Both the position numbers and the translations under genes were made by a program. From positions 1,364,001 through 1,428,000 of the forward strand of contig NZ_JAFCKT010000001.1 of the NCBI RefSeq assembly GCF_018129985.1: a stretch of DNA of 64,000 bases, given 5' to 3'. This stretch comes from Bradyrhizobium sp. SZCCT0148. GTDB taxonomy: Bacteria; Pseudomonadota; Alphaproteobacteria; Rhizobiales; Xanthobacteraceae. Shown piece by piece: positions 33,853-43,805 of this stretch (the first letter of the stretch is position 1; each line of letters opens with the position of its first letter). The notes beneath the pieces are model-generated. The model worked only from the letters and a program-made list of their open reading frames with translations, was not told the origin of the DNA and did not search any database.

Positions 33853-35820
33853 ATGAAGCGTGTCCTGATCGGCCTGATAGCAGTCATCGCGCTCACCGCG
33901 GGCGGGTGGTTCGGCTTCAATCTCTATGTCCAGCACCGCGCGACGAACGAGGTCGAGGCGGCTTTCGAGCAGATCCGCACAGGCGGGGGCAAGGCGAGCC
34001 ACGGCAAGATCGGGTTCGAGCTTGCGACCCGGACACTGACGATTGAGGACATCACTGTCGAGCCCGCCCAGCCGCAGCTCGCCACCGTCAAAGTCGCAAA
34101 GCTCACGGCCGTCGGCATCCGCCAGCCGGATGAGGCCCGTTTCTCGGCCGACAGCCTGGAAGTGGCAGGGGTTGAGGTCGCGTTCACCGCTACCGAGCGG
34201 ACGAAGCTGAAAGCGAGCTACAAGATCCCGCAGATCAGCGCCCGCGACTTTTCCGGCCCGACCCGTGCAGCTGGAGCCTCGCTGTCCGGCTCGATCGTCG
34301 ACATGTACCGGTTCATGCTCGCGCAGTACGCGACCGTGTCGGCGTCGTCGATCGCCGTGCCAACCATTGCGGTCAACGTCGACGCGGGCACCGGCAATGC
34401 CGGCAGCGGCGATTATGTCTATTCCGGTCTGTCGGTTCAGAACGTCAACCGCGGCAAGATCGAAGCGGCAAAGACCGACCGCATCACCTATTCGATCGAC
34501 CTGGCCCAGCCTGGCAAGCCCGCGAAGATGACCGGCGATCTGTCCGGCTTGGCCGTCCTCGACTTCGACGCAACCGCTGTGAGGGCTGCGCTCGAACAGC
34601 AGGGATCGAGTGACGATACTCTCCATAGGATCTACCGGCGCATCTCGGCCACTTCCTACTTGTTGACTTTGGCGCCGGACGTGCGCGTGCAGATCGACGG
34701 CTTTACATTCGACGACATTGCGATCCAGCCGTCGAAATTCCGTCCCGCCGAGATCATCGCGCTTGTGCCGTCCGACGGCTCGATCCCGACACCGGCGCAG
34801 TCGCGCGACATGATCGCGAAGGTCGCCGATTTCTTCGAGGGCTTCCAGATCGGCAAGGTCGAAATCGGCAAGCAGACGGTCGAGACGCCGCAAGGAACCG
34901 GACGGCTCAGCGCCATCAAATACGATGAAGACACCATCGCGTTGGAAGGCCTCGACATGCCGCTGCCGCAAGGGCAGCTCAAGATGGATCGCTTCGCGCT
35001 GAAATCGTTCAGCGCGGCCAACCTGATGCGCTGGGCGGCAAGCCTCGGAACGCCAGGACAGCCGCCCTCGCCGGACCAAATGCTCGGCCTATTTCACGTG
35101 CTTGCAGGCGCCGAGATCAAGGGCGTGGCGGTGCCCTACAGGAACACGCGGCAGCTCGTCACGATCGATACGATCAGCCTGAACTGGGGCCAACTGGTCG
35201 GGTCGATCCCAAGCAAGGCCAATCTGGCCGTGAAGATGGTCGCCCCTACCGACCCCTCCAATCCGGCGCAGCTGCCGCTCACCATGGCCGGCATCGACAA
35301 GCTGGCGATCAACCTCGACCTCGGCGCGGCCTGGACGGAATCGTCAGGCGCATTTGCGCTGGCACCGGCCACGCTCGATCTCGGCAACCTCGCCAAAGCG
35401 CAGGTCAGCGTGGCTCTCGCCAAGGTGCCGCGCGGCATGTTCACGACTGATCCCGCCCAGGCCATGAGCCAGGCGGCGCAGGTTGAGACCGGCGCGCTCG
35501 AGCTTTCCTTGCGCGACAGCGGCGTCGTCGATCTCGTCGTCGCGCAGTTCTCGCGCATGCAGAACGTCAGCCGCGACGCCGCCCGCAACGCCATCGTCGC
35601 AATGATCAGGGCCCAGGGCGAGCAGATCGCGGCCTCCAATCTCGATGTCAGGGCGGCGGCGGATGCCCTTGCTGGCTTCGTCGAGACCTCAGGCCAGACG
35701 CTCACCATCAAGCTAACGCCGTACGGGAAGCTGCCTGTGCTTCAGCTCATGGACGTCCTCAACAATGAGCCGATCATCGCGCTGGCGCAGTTCAGGATCG
35801 AAGCGTCGACGGGGTTGTAG
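33853..35820 (+). CDS. Membrane-anchored AsmA-like hypothetical protein
   Basis: 655 residues from the ATG at 33853, after GGAGCAGGGA. One N-terminal membrane helix (LIGLIAVIALTAGGWFGFNLYV) anchors a large periplasmic part built of short beta strands (LATRTLTIEDITVEP, VEVAFTATERTKLKA, ISLNWGQLVG), the composition seen in AsmA/TamB-like lipid-transport or barrel-related proteins. No catalytic motif is visible and there is no cysteine. I do not assign a function. It is divergent from maeB and convergent with aspS. Confidence 0.8.
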   Translation: MKRVLIGLIAVIALTAGGWFGFNLYVQHRATNEVEAAFEQIRTGGGKASHGKIGFELATRTLTIEDITVEPAQPQLATVKVAKLTAVGIRQPDEARFSADSLEVAGVEVAFTATERTKLKASYKIPQISARDFSGPTRAAGASLSGSIVDMYRFMLAQYATVSASSIAVPTIAVNVDAGTGNAGSGDYVYSGLSVQNVNRGKIEAAKTDRITYSIDLAQPGKPAKMTGDLSGLAVLDFDATAVRAALEQQGSSDDTLHRIYRRISATSYLLTLAPDVRVQIDGFTFDDIAIQPSKFRPAEIIALVPSDGSIPTPAQSRDMIAKVADFFEGFQIGKVEIGKQTVETPQGTGRLSAIKYDEDTIALEGLDMPLPQGQLKMDRFALKSFSAANLMRWAASLGTPGQPPSPDQMLGLFHVLAGAEIKGVAVPYRNTRQLVTIDTISLNWGQLVGSIPSKANLAVKMVAPTDPSNPAQLPLTMAGIDKLAINLDLGAAWTESSGAFALAPATLDLGNLAKAQVSVALAKVPRGMFTTDPAQAMSQAAQVETGALELSLRDSGVVDLVVAQFSRMQNVSRDAARNAIVAMIRAQGEQIAASNLDVRAAADALAGFVETSGQTLTIKLTPYGKLPVLQLMDVLNNEPIIALAQFRIEASTGL

Positions 35821-35912
35821 GACAAGCTCTCTCGGGTCTTGGACGCGCTGCGGCACGCCGTGACGCGGCAAAGAGCCGGGACCTAGCAAGCTGCCGAAGC
35901 TCCGAATGCATA

Positions 35913-35961
35913 GGCCCCGGCTCTGCAGCGCACCGCTTCGCGATGCGCTGCGTCCGGGGCA
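35913..35961. repeat. Nested palindromic intergenic element
   Basis: An outer arm (GCCCCGG at 35914 with CCGGGGC at 35954) encloses a perfect inner stem (GCAGCGCA with TGCGCTGC). The whole resembles a dispersed Bradyrhizobium element with arms CCGGCTCTGCAGCGCA and GCGCTGCGTCCGGGGC. It lies between the convergent AsmA-like gene and aspS and could stop both transcripts. Confidence 0.7.
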
Positions 35962-35969
35962 CGAGACCT

Positions 35970-37742
35970 TTACTTCTGCGGCAGGTTGACCCGCACGTGC
36001 AGCTCGCGGAGCTGTTTTGTCGTGGCTTCCGACGGCGCGCCCATCAGGAGATCCATCGCCTGCTGGTTCATCGGGAACAGCGAGATTTCGCGCAGATTGT
36101 TGGTGCCGCAGAGCAGCATCACGATGCGGTCGACGCCCGCGGCCATGCCGCCATGCGGCGGCGCGCCGTACTGGAACGCGCGGTACATGCCGCCGAAGCG
36201 GTCGACCACTTCCTGCTCGCCGTAGCCTGCGATCTCGAACGCCTTCACCATCGCTTCCGGCACGTGGTTGCGGATGCCTCCCGAGGCGATCTCGTAGCCG
36301 TTGCAGGTGATGTCGTACTGGAACGCCTTGATGGTCAGCGGGTCCTGGCCCTTCAGCGCGTCGAGGCCGCCCTGCGGCATCGAGAACGGGTTGTGCGAGA
36401 AGTCGACCTTCTTGTCTTCCTCGTTGTACTCGTACATCGGGAAGTCGACGATCCAAGCGAGCTCGAACCGCTCCTTGTCGGTAAGGTTCAATTCCTCGCC
36501 GACCTTGTTGCGGGCCAGACCTGAGAACTTCCAGAACTTGTCGGGATCGCCGGCGACGAAGAAGGCGGCATCGCCCTCCTTGGTGCCGATCTGCGCACGG
36601 ATCGCAGCCGTGCGCTCGGGGCCGATGTTGTTTGCAAGCGGACCTGCGCCCTCGCCGCCCTCGCGCCACATGATGTAGCCGAGTCCGGGCTGGCCCTCGC
36701 CTTGCGCCCACGAATTCATGCGGTCGCAGAAGGCGCGGCTGCCGCCGCCCGGTGCCGGAATTGCCCACACCTGGTTCTTGGGATCCTCGAGCATGCGCGC
36801 GAACACCTTGAAGCCGGAGCCGCGGAAGTGCTCGGAGACGTCCTGCATCTCGATCGGGTTGCGCAAATCCGGCTTGTCGCTGCCGTATTTACGCAGCGCC
36901 TCGGCGAACGGAATGCGGCGCCAGTTCTTGCTCACCGGCTTGCCCTTGGCGAACTCTTCGAACACGCCCGTGATCACCGGCTCCATGGCCGCGAACACGT
37001 CTTCCTGCGTCACAAAACTCATCTCGACGTCGAGCTGATAGAACTCGCCGGGCAGACGATCGGCACGCGGGTCCTCGTCGCGGAAGCAGGGCGCGATCTG
37101 GAAGTAGCGGTCGAAGCCCGACATCATCAGCAGTTGCTTATACTGCTGCGGTGCCTGCGGCAGCGCGTAGAACTTGCCGGGATGGATGCGCGATGGGACG
37201 AGGAAGTCGCGCGCGCCTTCCGGCGAGGACGCAGTCAGGATCGGCGTATTGAACTCGAAGAAGCCCTGCCCCTCCATGCGCCGGCGCATCGACTTGATGA
37301 TCTCGACGCGGGTCATGATGTTCTGGTGCAGCTTCTCGCGGCGCAAATCGAGGAAGCGGTATTTCAGCCGGATGTCTTCGGGATATTCCTGGTCGCCGAA
37401 CACCGGCAGCGGCAGGTCGCCGGCCGGCCCCAGCACCTCGATCTCGGTGACATAGATCTCGATCTTGCCGGTCGGCAGATCGTCATTGTCGGTGCCTTCG
37501 GGGCGGCGGCGGGCCTTGCCGTCCATCCGCACCACGAATTCCGAGCGCAGCTTCTCGGCCTGCGCGAAGGCCGGCGAGTCCGGGTCGACCACGCACTGGG
37601 TCAGGCCATAATGGTCGCGCAGGTCGATGAACAGCACGCCGCCATGGTCGCGAACGCGATGGACCCAGCCTGACAGGCGGACCGTCTCGCCGATGTTGCT
37701 CTCGCGGAGCGCGCCGCATGTATGTGACCGGTAGCGATGCAT
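35970..37742 (-). CDS. aspS: Aspartyl-tRNA synthetase
   Basis: 590 residues, the class II enzyme that charges tRNA-Asp in the cytosol. The N-terminal OB domain begins [46 protein letters not shown]. Class II motif 2 is in [24 protein letters not shown] and motif 3 in [16 protein letters not shown]. The bacterial GAD insertion is in the middle. Length is usual for bacterial AspRS. Because alphaproteobacteria often use transamidation to form Asn-tRNA, this enzyme may be non-discriminating, though that cannot be read from sequence. Confidence 0.98.
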   Translation of the reverse strand: MHRYRSHTCGALRESNIGETVRLSGWVHRVRDHGGVLFIDLRDHYGLTQCVVDPDSPAFAQAEKLRSEFVVRMDGKARRRPEGTDNDDLPTGKIEIYVTEIEVLGPAGDLPLPVFGDQEYPEDIRLKYRFLDLRREKLHQNIMTRVEIIKSMRRRMEGQGFFEFNTPILTASSPEGARDFLVPSRIHPGKFYALPQAPQQYKQLLMMSGFDRYFQIAPCFRDEDPRADRLPGEFYQLDVEMSFVTQEDVFAAMEPVITGVFEEFAKGKPVSKNWRRIPFAEALRKYGSDKPDLRNPIEMQDVSEHFRGSGFKVFARMLEDPKNQVWAIPAPGGGSRAFCDRMNSWAQGEGQPGLGYIMWREGGEGAGPLANNIGPERTAAIRAQIGTKEGDAAFFVAGDPDKFWKFSGLARNKVGEELNLTDKERFELAWIVDFPMYEYNEEDKKVDFSHNPFSMPQGGLDALKGQDPLTIKAFQYDITCNGYEIASGGIRNHVPEAMVKAFEIAGYGEQEVVDRFGGMYRAFQYGAPPHGGMAAGVDRIVMLLCGTNNLREISLFPMNQQAMDLLMGAPSEATTKQLRELHVRVNLPQK

Positions 37743-37938
37743 GGTCGTCCCAAAAATGATGTCGGAGGAAACGAATCGGACGACCTGTCACGGCCGGTCC
37801 GAGATTGCGGCAGGGTTTACCCGACGAGGCCGGAGGCGGCAACCAAGGGAAAGCCCTGTTTTGGGCCGGAAGCGTCCAATTTTGCCCAATCCGGGCCCGT
37901 CCCTTTGCCATCAGCCGTTCCAGCCCTATCTTGAGGGC

Positions 37939-39411
37939 ATGACAGTGCATTTCCCCTTCCAGAACTCCTATTCGGCGCTGCCGGACAGCTTCTTCGCCCG
38001 CGTCGCGCCGACCCCGGTCGCGGCCCCCCGGCTGATCAAGTTGAACCGGCCGCTGGCGCTCCAGCTCGGGCTTGATCCAGATTTGCTGGAGACCCCCGAA
38101 GGCGCGGCGATCCTGGCCGGCAAGACGGTTCCGGATGGCGCCGATCCCATCGCCATGGCCTATGCCGGTCACCAGTTCGGGCATTTCGTGCCCCAACTCG
38201 GCGACGGCCGCGCCATCCTGCTCGGCGAGGTCATCGACAAGGACGGCGTCCGCCGTGACATCCAGCTCAAGGGTTCGGGTCCCACCCCGTTCTCCCGCCG
38301 CGGCGACGGCCGCGCCGCGCTCGGACCCGTGCTGCGCGAATACATCGTCAGCGAAGCCATGTTCGCGCTGGGCATTCCGACCACACGCTCGCTCGCCGCC
38401 GTCGTCACTGGCGAGCACGTGATGCGCGAGACCGCGCTTCCTGGCGCGGTGCTGACGCGTGTCGCCTCGAGCCACATCCGGGTCGGCACCTTCCAGTTTT
38501 TCGCCGCCCGCCGCGATACCGAGGCGGTCCGCCGGCTCGCCGACCACGTGATCGTCAGACACTATCCGGAGCTGCGCAACGCGGAGCGGCCCTACCACGC
38601 CCTGCTCGCCGGCGTCGTCGCGCGTCAGGCCGATCTCGTCGCACGCTGGCTGCTGGTCGGCTTCATCCACGGCGTGATGAACACCGACAACAGCTCCATT
38701 TCCGGCGAGACCATCGATTACGGCCCCTGCGCCTTCATGGACGCCTACAATCCTTCGCAGGTGTTTTCGTCGATCGACGAGATGGGGCGCTATGCCTACG
38801 CCAACCAGCCACGCATCGCGCTGTGGAATCTGACGCGCCTCGCCGAATGCCTGCTGCCGCTGTTTTCCGACGAGCAGGAGAAGGCGGTCGCCGAAGCCCA
38901 GGACATTCTCGGCGCCTTCTCCGACCAATTCAGCGCCGCCTATCAGGCCGGCCTGCGCAGGAAGGTCGGCTTGTTCACGGAGCGTGACGGCGACGAGGCG
39001 CTGATCCAGGACCTGCTGGATGCCATGGCCAAAAACCAGGCCGACTTCACCCTCACCTTCCGCAAGCTTGGCGATGCCGCCGTTGATGACAGCGCGGATG
39101 CGCGTGCGCAGTTCATGGAGCCCGCAGCCTTCGACGAATGGGCCGGCCGCTGGCGCGCGCGTATCGCGCTGGAGCCGCAAGGCGCTTCCGAGCGCCAGGC
39201 CGCGATGCACGCCGTCAATCCCATGTTCATCCCGCGCAACCATCGCGTCGAAGCGGTGATCCAGACCGCCGTCGACGATGACAATTACGCGCCGTTCGAG
39301 GAACTGGTGAAGGTGCTGGCCAAGCCGTTCGACGATCAGCCCGAGTATGCCGCCTACGCCGACCCGCCGCTGCCGGACCAGCGGGTGCTGCAGACGTTCT
39401 GCGGGACGTGA
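37939..39411 (+). CDS. selO: SelO (YdiU) pseudokinase-fold AMPylase
   Basis: 490 residues from the ATG at 37939, after GAGGGC. It has the SelO core blocks: [23 protein letters not shown] (glycine-rich loop), [48 protein letters not shown] (the inverted catalytic loop with DN) and [14 protein letters not shown]. SelO transfers AMP to Ser/Thr/Tyr of proteins under redox stress. The C-terminus ends TFCGT, so a lone Cys stands near where some homologues have selenocysteine or CxxU. It has no signal peptide. An open frame continues upstream but lacks family similarity. Confidence 0.94.
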   Translation: MTVHFPFQNSYSALPDSFFARVAPTPVAAPRLIKLNRPLALQLGLDPDLLETPEGAAILAGKTVPDGADPIAMAYAGHQFGHFVPQLGDGRAILLGEVIDKDGVRRDIQLKGSGPTPFSRRGDGRAALGPVLREYIVSEAMFALGIPTTRSLAAVVTGEHVMRETALPGAVLTRVASSHIRVGTFQFFAARRDTEAVRRLADHVIVRHYPELRNAERPYHALLAGVVARQADLVARWLLVGFIHGVMNTDNSSISGETIDYGPCAFMDAYNPSQVFSSIDEMGRYAYANQPRIALWNLTRLAECLLPLFSDEQEKAVAEAQDILGAFSDQFSAAYQAGLRRKVGLFTERDGDEALIQDLLDAMAKNQADFTLTFRKLGDAAVDDSADARAQFMEPAAFDEWAGRWRARIALEPQGASERQAAMHAVNPMFIPRNHRVEAVIQTAVDDDNYAPFEELVKVLAKPFDDQPEYAAYADPPLPDQRVLQTFCGT

Positions 39412-39456
39412 GGCGGGTACGGCCCTCACTACGATTCCCTAAATTATGTGCTGCGT

Positions 39457-39477
39457 GGATCGCGCCTTGCGCGATCC
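39457..39477 (+). terminator. Perfect hairpin after selO
   Basis: A 9-base stem, GGATCGCGC-CTT-GCGCGATCC, starts 46 bases after the selO stop. No T-run follows, so it is a probable rather than certain terminator. It separates selO from the PHO-box region of the next operon. Confidence 0.5.
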
Positions 39478-39524
39478 GTTGCTGTCCCGCGGACCCTGTG
39501 GACACATCCCGAGCGCCGGAACCG

Positions 39525-39542
39525 CTGTCATCAAACTGAAAC
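39525..39542 (+). promoter_or_regulatory. PHO box (PhoB-binding site) candidate
   Basis: CTGTCAT-CAAA-CTGAAAC has a perfect first half-site and a second half matching CTGTCAC at five of seven positions. The four-base linker gives the 11-base spacing required by PhoB dimers. Overall 15 of 18 positions fit the E. coli consensus as I count it. A TCTAAC hexamer at 39551 could be the -10 element. It sits 73 bases before the phosphodiesterase ATG. Confidence 0.65.
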
Positions 39543-39614
39543 ACTCACGCTCTAACCGCCTGTCAGGGTCGTCTTGCCGGAGACGTCCGTTCTCCAACAC
39601 CCCTGACAAGCGCC

Positions 39615-40463
39615 ATGCCCTTCAAGTTCATCCACATCACCGACACGCATCTGGCGAATCCCGGCTCGACCCTCTACGGCCTCGACCCGCGCGCCCGGCT
39701 GGACGCGGCGATCGCCGACATCAACACGCATCAATCAGACGCCGCCTTCGCGGTGGTGACCGGCGATCTCACCCATTGGGGCGAGGCTGACTCCTACGCC
39801 AATTTCGCCGACGCGATGGCCGCGCTGAAGATGCCGTACATCGCCATGGTCGGCAATCACGACCGGCGCGTCACCTGCCTCGATAGCCTGAAGGCCGCGC
39901 CGCGCGATTCAAACGGCTTCGTGCAGGGTACGCGCACCACCGAGCACGGCCTGTTCGTCTTCCTCGACACGCTGGACGAGACCAGCCACGCCGGCGAGAT
40001 GTGCCCCAAGCGCTTCGACTGGCTTGCAAAGACGCTCGCGGCTGCGCCCGACGACCAGCAATTCGTCGTGTTCATGCATCACCCGCCCTTTCCGGTCGGC
40101 GTCCATGCGATGGACGAGATCGGCCTGAAACAGAGCGCGGAGTTCGCCGAGCTGATCGCGCCCTATCGCTCCCGCATCCGCCATCTCTTCTTCGGTCATG
40201 TGCACCGTCCCATCTTCGGCAGCTACGGCAAGATTCCCTTCTCCACCCTGCGCGGCACCAACCATCAGGTCTGGTTCGAGCTCGACGCCGGCGCGCCGCA
40301 TTTGGCCAGCCACGAGCCGCCCGCCCATGGCGTGGTGCTGATCGACGACGACAACCTGGTCGTCCACAGCCACGACTTCCTCGACACCAGTCTGCGCTTC
40401 CCATTCGAGCCGCCGGCAGGGGTGGACGGCCGCGACTATGCACTCAACTTTCCGGCGCGGTGA
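39615..40463 (+). CDS. Metallophosphoesterase, GpdQ/CpdA-type phosphodiesterase
   Basis: 282 residues. The calcineurin-type metal motifs are complete: HITDTHL (DxH), VTGDLTHWGE (GD), MVGNHDRR (GNHD), FMHHPPFPVG and FFGHVHRPIFG (GHxH). This is the class III cyclic nucleotide/glycerophosphodiester phosphodiesterase family. The operon order, with an importer of Ugp type directly downstream, favours hydrolysis of glycerophosphodiesters. It has no signal peptide, so it acts in the cytosol on imported substrates. The next gene starts one base after its stop. Confidence 0.87.
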   Translation: MPFKFIHITDTHLANPGSTLYGLDPRARLDAAIADINTHQSDAAFAVVTGDLTHWGEADSYANFADAMAALKMPYIAMVGNHDRRVTCLDSLKAAPRDSNGFVQGTRTTEHGLFVFLDTLDETSHAGEMCPKRFDWLAKTLAAAPDDQQFVVFMHHPPFPVGVHAMDEIGLKQSAEFAELIAPYRSRIRHLFFGHVHRPIFGSYGKIPFSTLRGTNHQVWFELDAGAPHLASHEPPAHGVVLIDDDNLVVHSHDFLDTSLRFPFEPPAGVDGRDYALNFPAR

Positions 40464-40464
40464 G

Positions 40465-41415
40465 ATGAGCCTCGCCGGACCCGCGGCTCTTCCGGTCGCG
40501 ACCTCGGCGGCGCCGCGCCTGGACTTGCCGAAGCGCCTCTTCACGCGCTTCAGAGCTTCGCTGCCCGCCTATCTCCTGTTGCTGCCCTCGCTGGTCTTTC
40601 TCGCGCTGTTTACCTATGGCGCGATGGGCCGCGTGTTGATCGATGCGCTCTACCAGCGCGCCACGCCGAAGGCCCCGGTCCGCTTCGTCGGTCTCGACAA
40701 CATCAGCGCCGTGCTGGCCGACCCCGCCTTCACCGGCGCGGTCGTCAACAATCTCATCTATGCCGTCGGCACGGCGATCCCGAGCATCGGGCTGGCGCTC
40801 TTGTTCGCGCTGACGCTGTCGCGCACCCATGCCGTGAGCAGCGCGCTGCGCGCCGCGCTGTTCCTGCCGGTGCTGATCCCGATGGTCGCGGCCTCCGCGC
40901 TGTTCATGTTCATCTTCCTGCCCAATGTCGGCCTGCTCGACTATTATATCGGCCGGCTGATGCCGGTGCTGCCGAACTGGCTCGGCGATCCCGACATCGC
41001 GCTTTACGCGATCATGATCATCACGATCTGGAAGAACGCCGGCTATTACATGCTGTTCTTCCTCGCCGGCCTGCAGGCGGTGCCCGAAGACGTGATGGAA
41101 GCCGCGCATCTCGACGGCGCCGGGCCTTACCAGCGCCTGCGCCATATCATTCTGCCGGAGCTCAAGCCCACCTTCCTGTTCGTCATCGTCATCGCGATCC
41201 TCAACGCGGTGACGCAGGTCGACCACGTCTTCGTCATGACCCAGGGTGGACCGTCGAATTCGACCAATCTCGTGCTGTTCTACATCTACCAGCAGGCGGT
41301 CGAGCATTACGACGTCGGCAAGGCCTCGGCCGCGACGCTGCTGACGCTCGCGGCATTGATGGGCCTCACCGCGCTCTCCTTCCGCACCATGGCCAACCGC
41401 GAGGGCGGGCCATGA
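40465..41415 (+). CDS. ABC transporter permease, UgpA-like
   Basis: 316 residues from the ATG at 40465, two bases after the upstream stop, with GGTGAG as ribosome-binding site. Six transmembrane helices are visible, the first being YLLLLPSLVFLALFTYGAMG. The EAA cytoplasmic loop reads EAAHLDGAGPYQRLRHIILPELKP, the contact for the ATPase. It is the MalF/UgpA permease class of carbohydrate-type ABC importers. The next gene overlaps by four bases (ATGA). Substrate is inferred from the phosphodiesterase and the PHO box to be a phosphorylated glycerol compound. Confidence 0.88.
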   Translation: MSLAGPAALPVATSAAPRLDLPKRLFTRFRASLPAYLLLLPSLVFLALFTYGAMGRVLIDALYQRATPKAPVRFVGLDNISAVLADPAFTGAVVNNLIYAVGTAIPSIGLALLFALTLSRTHAVSSALRAALFLPVLIPMVAASALFMFIFLPNVGLLDYYIGRLMPVLPNWLGDPDIALYAIMIITIWKNAGYYMLFFLAGLQAVPEDVMEAAHLDGAGPYQRLRHIILPELKPTFLFVIVIAILNAVTQVDHVFVMTQGGPSNSTNLVLFYIYQQAVEHYDVGKASAATLLTLAALMGLTALSFRTMANREGGP

Positions 41416-42281
41416 AGCTGATCGACTGGCTCACCAAGGACGCGCCGCTCGCCACACGCGGCGAGATCACGTCCAAGCTCGGCTTCCTGCTGACCATGCT
41501 GCTCGCGATCGTCTGGCTCATCCCCTTCGTGTGGATGGTCGTCGCGACGCTGCGCCCGGCCTCCGACGGCATCAACGCCATGGCCGAGCTTATGCCGAGC
41601 CTGAAGCCGACGCTCGACAATATCAAAGACGCCTGGGAGATCGGCGATTTCCCGCGCTACACGCTCAACACCACGATCATCTGCGCCGGCATTCTGCTGG
41701 TGCAGTTCGTCACGATCACGCTGGCGGGCTTTGCCTTTGCGCGCCTCGACTTCGCCGGCAAGTCAGTGATCTTCTATCTCTTCCTGTTGCAGCTGATGCT
41801 GGTGCCGGTGCTGCTGATCGTGCCGAATCTCAGCCTCGTGGCGCGGCTCGGCCTCTACGACACGCTCGCCGGCGTGATGATGCCGTTCTTCGCGTCCGCC
41901 TTCGGCACCTTCCTGATGCGCCAGGCCTTCGAGGCGATTCCGACCGAGCTCGAAGATGCCGCCCTGATCGACGGCGCCAGCCTGCTCCAGCGCATCCGCC
42001 ACATCTACGTGCCGCTGTCGATGCCGAGCTTCTCGGCTTTCGCCATCATCTCGGTCACCAGCCACTGGAACGACTTCCTGTGGCCGCTGATGGTGATCAA
42101 TTCGCCAGACAAGCGGCCGCTCACGGTCGGGCTCTCGGTCTTCACCAAGACCGCCGAGGGCACACAGGCCTGGGGCACCATCGCCGCCGGCACGCTGATG
42201 GTGATCGCACCGCTGCTCGTCACGTTCCTGATTTTCCAGAAGCGCTTCATCAGCTCTTTCGTCACCTCAGGCATCAAATAG
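41412..42281 (+). CDS. ABC transporter permease, UgpE-like
   Basis: 289 residues, starting at the ATG inside the ATGA overlap with the previous gene. It has six transmembrane helices (LGFLLTMLLAIVWLIPFVWMVVATL, ILLVQFVTITLAGFAFARL, VIFYLFLLQLMLVPVLLIVPNL and others). The EAA loop is EDAALIDGASLLQRIRHIYVPLSMP. This is the MalG/UgpE class that pairs with the gene before. It is translationally coupled and 11 bases before the binding-protein gene. Confidence 0.88.
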   Translation: MKLIDWLTKDAPLATRGEITSKLGFLLTMLLAIVWLIPFVWMVVATLRPASDGINAMAELMPSLKPTLDNIKDAWEIGDFPRYTLNTTIICAGILLVQFVTITLAGFAFARLDFAGKSVIFYLFLLQLMLVPVLLIVPNLSLVARLGLYDTLAGVMMPFFASAFGTFLMRQAFEAIPTELEDAALIDGASLLQRIRHIYVPLSMPSFSAFAIISVTSHWNDFLWPLMVINSPDKRPLTVGLSVFTKTAEGTQAWGTIAAGTLMVIAPLLVTFLIFQKRFISSFVTSGIK

Positions 42282-42292
42282 GAGATTCTTCG

Positions 42293-43627
42293 ATGCTGTT
42301 TTCCCGCAGGCTCATGTTCGGCCTCGCCATTGCAGGCACGATGGCCGGCGCCCTCGCAGTCCCGGCCCTTGCCGGCGAAGGCCCGACCGAGATCGATCTG
42401 TTCTTTCCCGTCCCCGTCGACGGCAAGCTCGCCCGCGACATGGGCACCCTGATCAAAGAGTTCAACGAAGGTCACCCTGACATCAAGGCGACCGCCGTCT
42501 ACACCGGCTCCTACGACGACACGCTGATCAAGACTCGCGCCGCGATCAAGGCCGGCAAGCCGCCGTCCGCCGTGATCATGTCGGCGAACTTCCTGCTCGA
42601 CATGCAGATCGAGAACGAGCTGACCAATCTCGATGCCCTGATCAAGGCCGACGGCACCACCAAGGAGCAGTTCCTTGGCCAGCTCTTTCCCGCGCTGCAG
42701 GGCAACGCGGTGATCAACCGCTCGGTCTACGGCGTGCCATTCCACAATTCGACGCCGTTGCTCTACATCAACGCCGACAAAGCCAAGGAAGCCGGCCTCG
42801 ATCCGGAGAAGCCGCCGCAGACCTGGGCCGAGCTCACCGACTGGGCCAAGAAGCTCACCAAGCGCGAGGGCGACAAGGTGACCCAATGGGGCATCGCGAT
42901 CCCCTGCGCTTACGACTATTGCGGCTGGATGATGGAAACGCTCACCATGAGCAATGGCGGGCGCTACTACAACGAGGAGTTCGGCGGCGAGGTCTATTAC
43001 GACACGCCCTCGATGCTGGGCGCGCTGACCTGGTGGAATGACCTCGTCACCAAGCACAAGGTCCACGCCCCCGGCGCGACCCCTGGCCCTGCCGTCAGCA
43101 CCTCCTTCATCTCGGGCAATGCCGCGATGATGATGCTATCGACGGGCTCGCTGACTTACGTGCGCGACAACGCCAAGTTCGCCTACAAGGTCGCCTTCAT
43201 CCCGCGCAACGTCCGCAACGCCGTGCCGATCGGCGGCGCCTCGCTGATCGTTCCGGCAGGGCTCGAGGCCGACAAGCAGAAGGCCGCCTGGACGCTGATC
43301 AAGTGGATGACCTCACCCGAGAAGAGCGGCTGGTGGAGCCGCGCCACCGGCTATTTCGCGCCGAACATGGCGGCGTACAAGACGCCCGAGATGGTCGAGT
43401 TCCTGAACAAGAACCCGGACGCCAAGACCGCCGTCGAGCAGCTCGACGTCGCGAAGCCCTGGTTTGCGACCTACAAGACCGTGCCGGTGCGCAAGACGCT
43501 GGAGGACGAGGTGATGCTGGTCCTCAACGGCAAGAAGCAGCCGAAGGAGGCCCTCGCCGCCGCGCAGAAGGCTGCAGACGAGACGCTGAAGCCGTACAAC
43601 GCTGAGACGTCGCTGAAGCTGCCGTAA
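42293..43627 (+). CDS. ABC transporter substrate-binding protein, UgpB-like
   Basis: 444 residues from the ATG at 42293, with GGAG eight bases upstream. A signal peptide (ends VPALAGEG) directs it to the periplasm. The family 1 solute-binding pattern is present: IDLFFPVPVDGKLARDMGTLIKEFNEGHPDIKA, YGVPFHNSTPLLYINADKAKEAGL, and WWSRATGYFAPN. The PFHNSTPLLYYN block is typical of UgpB, which binds glycerol-3-phosphate. It is the third transporter gene in the operon. No ATP-binding subunit follows, so an ATPase must be supplied from elsewhere. Confidence 0.9.
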   Translation: MLFSRRLMFGLAIAGTMAGALAVPALAGEGPTEIDLFFPVPVDGKLARDMGTLIKEFNEGHPDIKATAVYTGSYDDTLIKTRAAIKAGKPPSAVIMSANFLLDMQIENELTNLDALIKADGTTKEQFLGQLFPALQGNAVINRSVYGVPFHNSTPLLYINADKAKEAGLDPEKPPQTWAELTDWAKKLTKREGDKVTQWGIAIPCAYDYCGWMMETLTMSNGGRYYNEEFGGEVYYDTPSMLGALTWWNDLVTKHKVHAPGATPGPAVSTSFISGNAAMMMLSTGSLTYVRDNAKFAYKVAFIPRNVRNAVPIGGASLIVPAGLEADKQKAAWTLIKWMTSPEKSGWWSRATGYFAPNMAAYKTPEMVEFLNKNPDAKTAVEQLDVAKPWFATYKTVPVRKTLEDEVMLVLNGKKQPKEALAAAQKAADETLKPYNAETSLKLP

Positions 43628-43653
43628 GGGCTGCTGCAACGGCAAACAAACAT

Positions 43654-43678
43654 CGGCGCTCCGCCCGGCGGGGCGCCG
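43654..43678 (+). terminator. Hairpin after the ABC importer operon
   Basis: An 11-base stem (CGGCGCTCCGC with GCGGGGCGCCG, one G-T pair) and a 3-base loop start 27 bases after the binding-protein stop. The trailing AATTCGTTTC is only mildly T-rich. It plausibly ends the PHO-box operon. Confidence 0.65.
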
Positions 43679-43805
43679 AATTCGTTTCGGCCCCCCGTTA
43701 ACCCCCCGTCCACCATCCGCCCGGCCGCTGCGCCGGTAACCATTGCAATTAACAGACCCTCAACGCACCCCCGACAAATTTACCTATGTTTCTGGAGGTT
43801 TCGCC

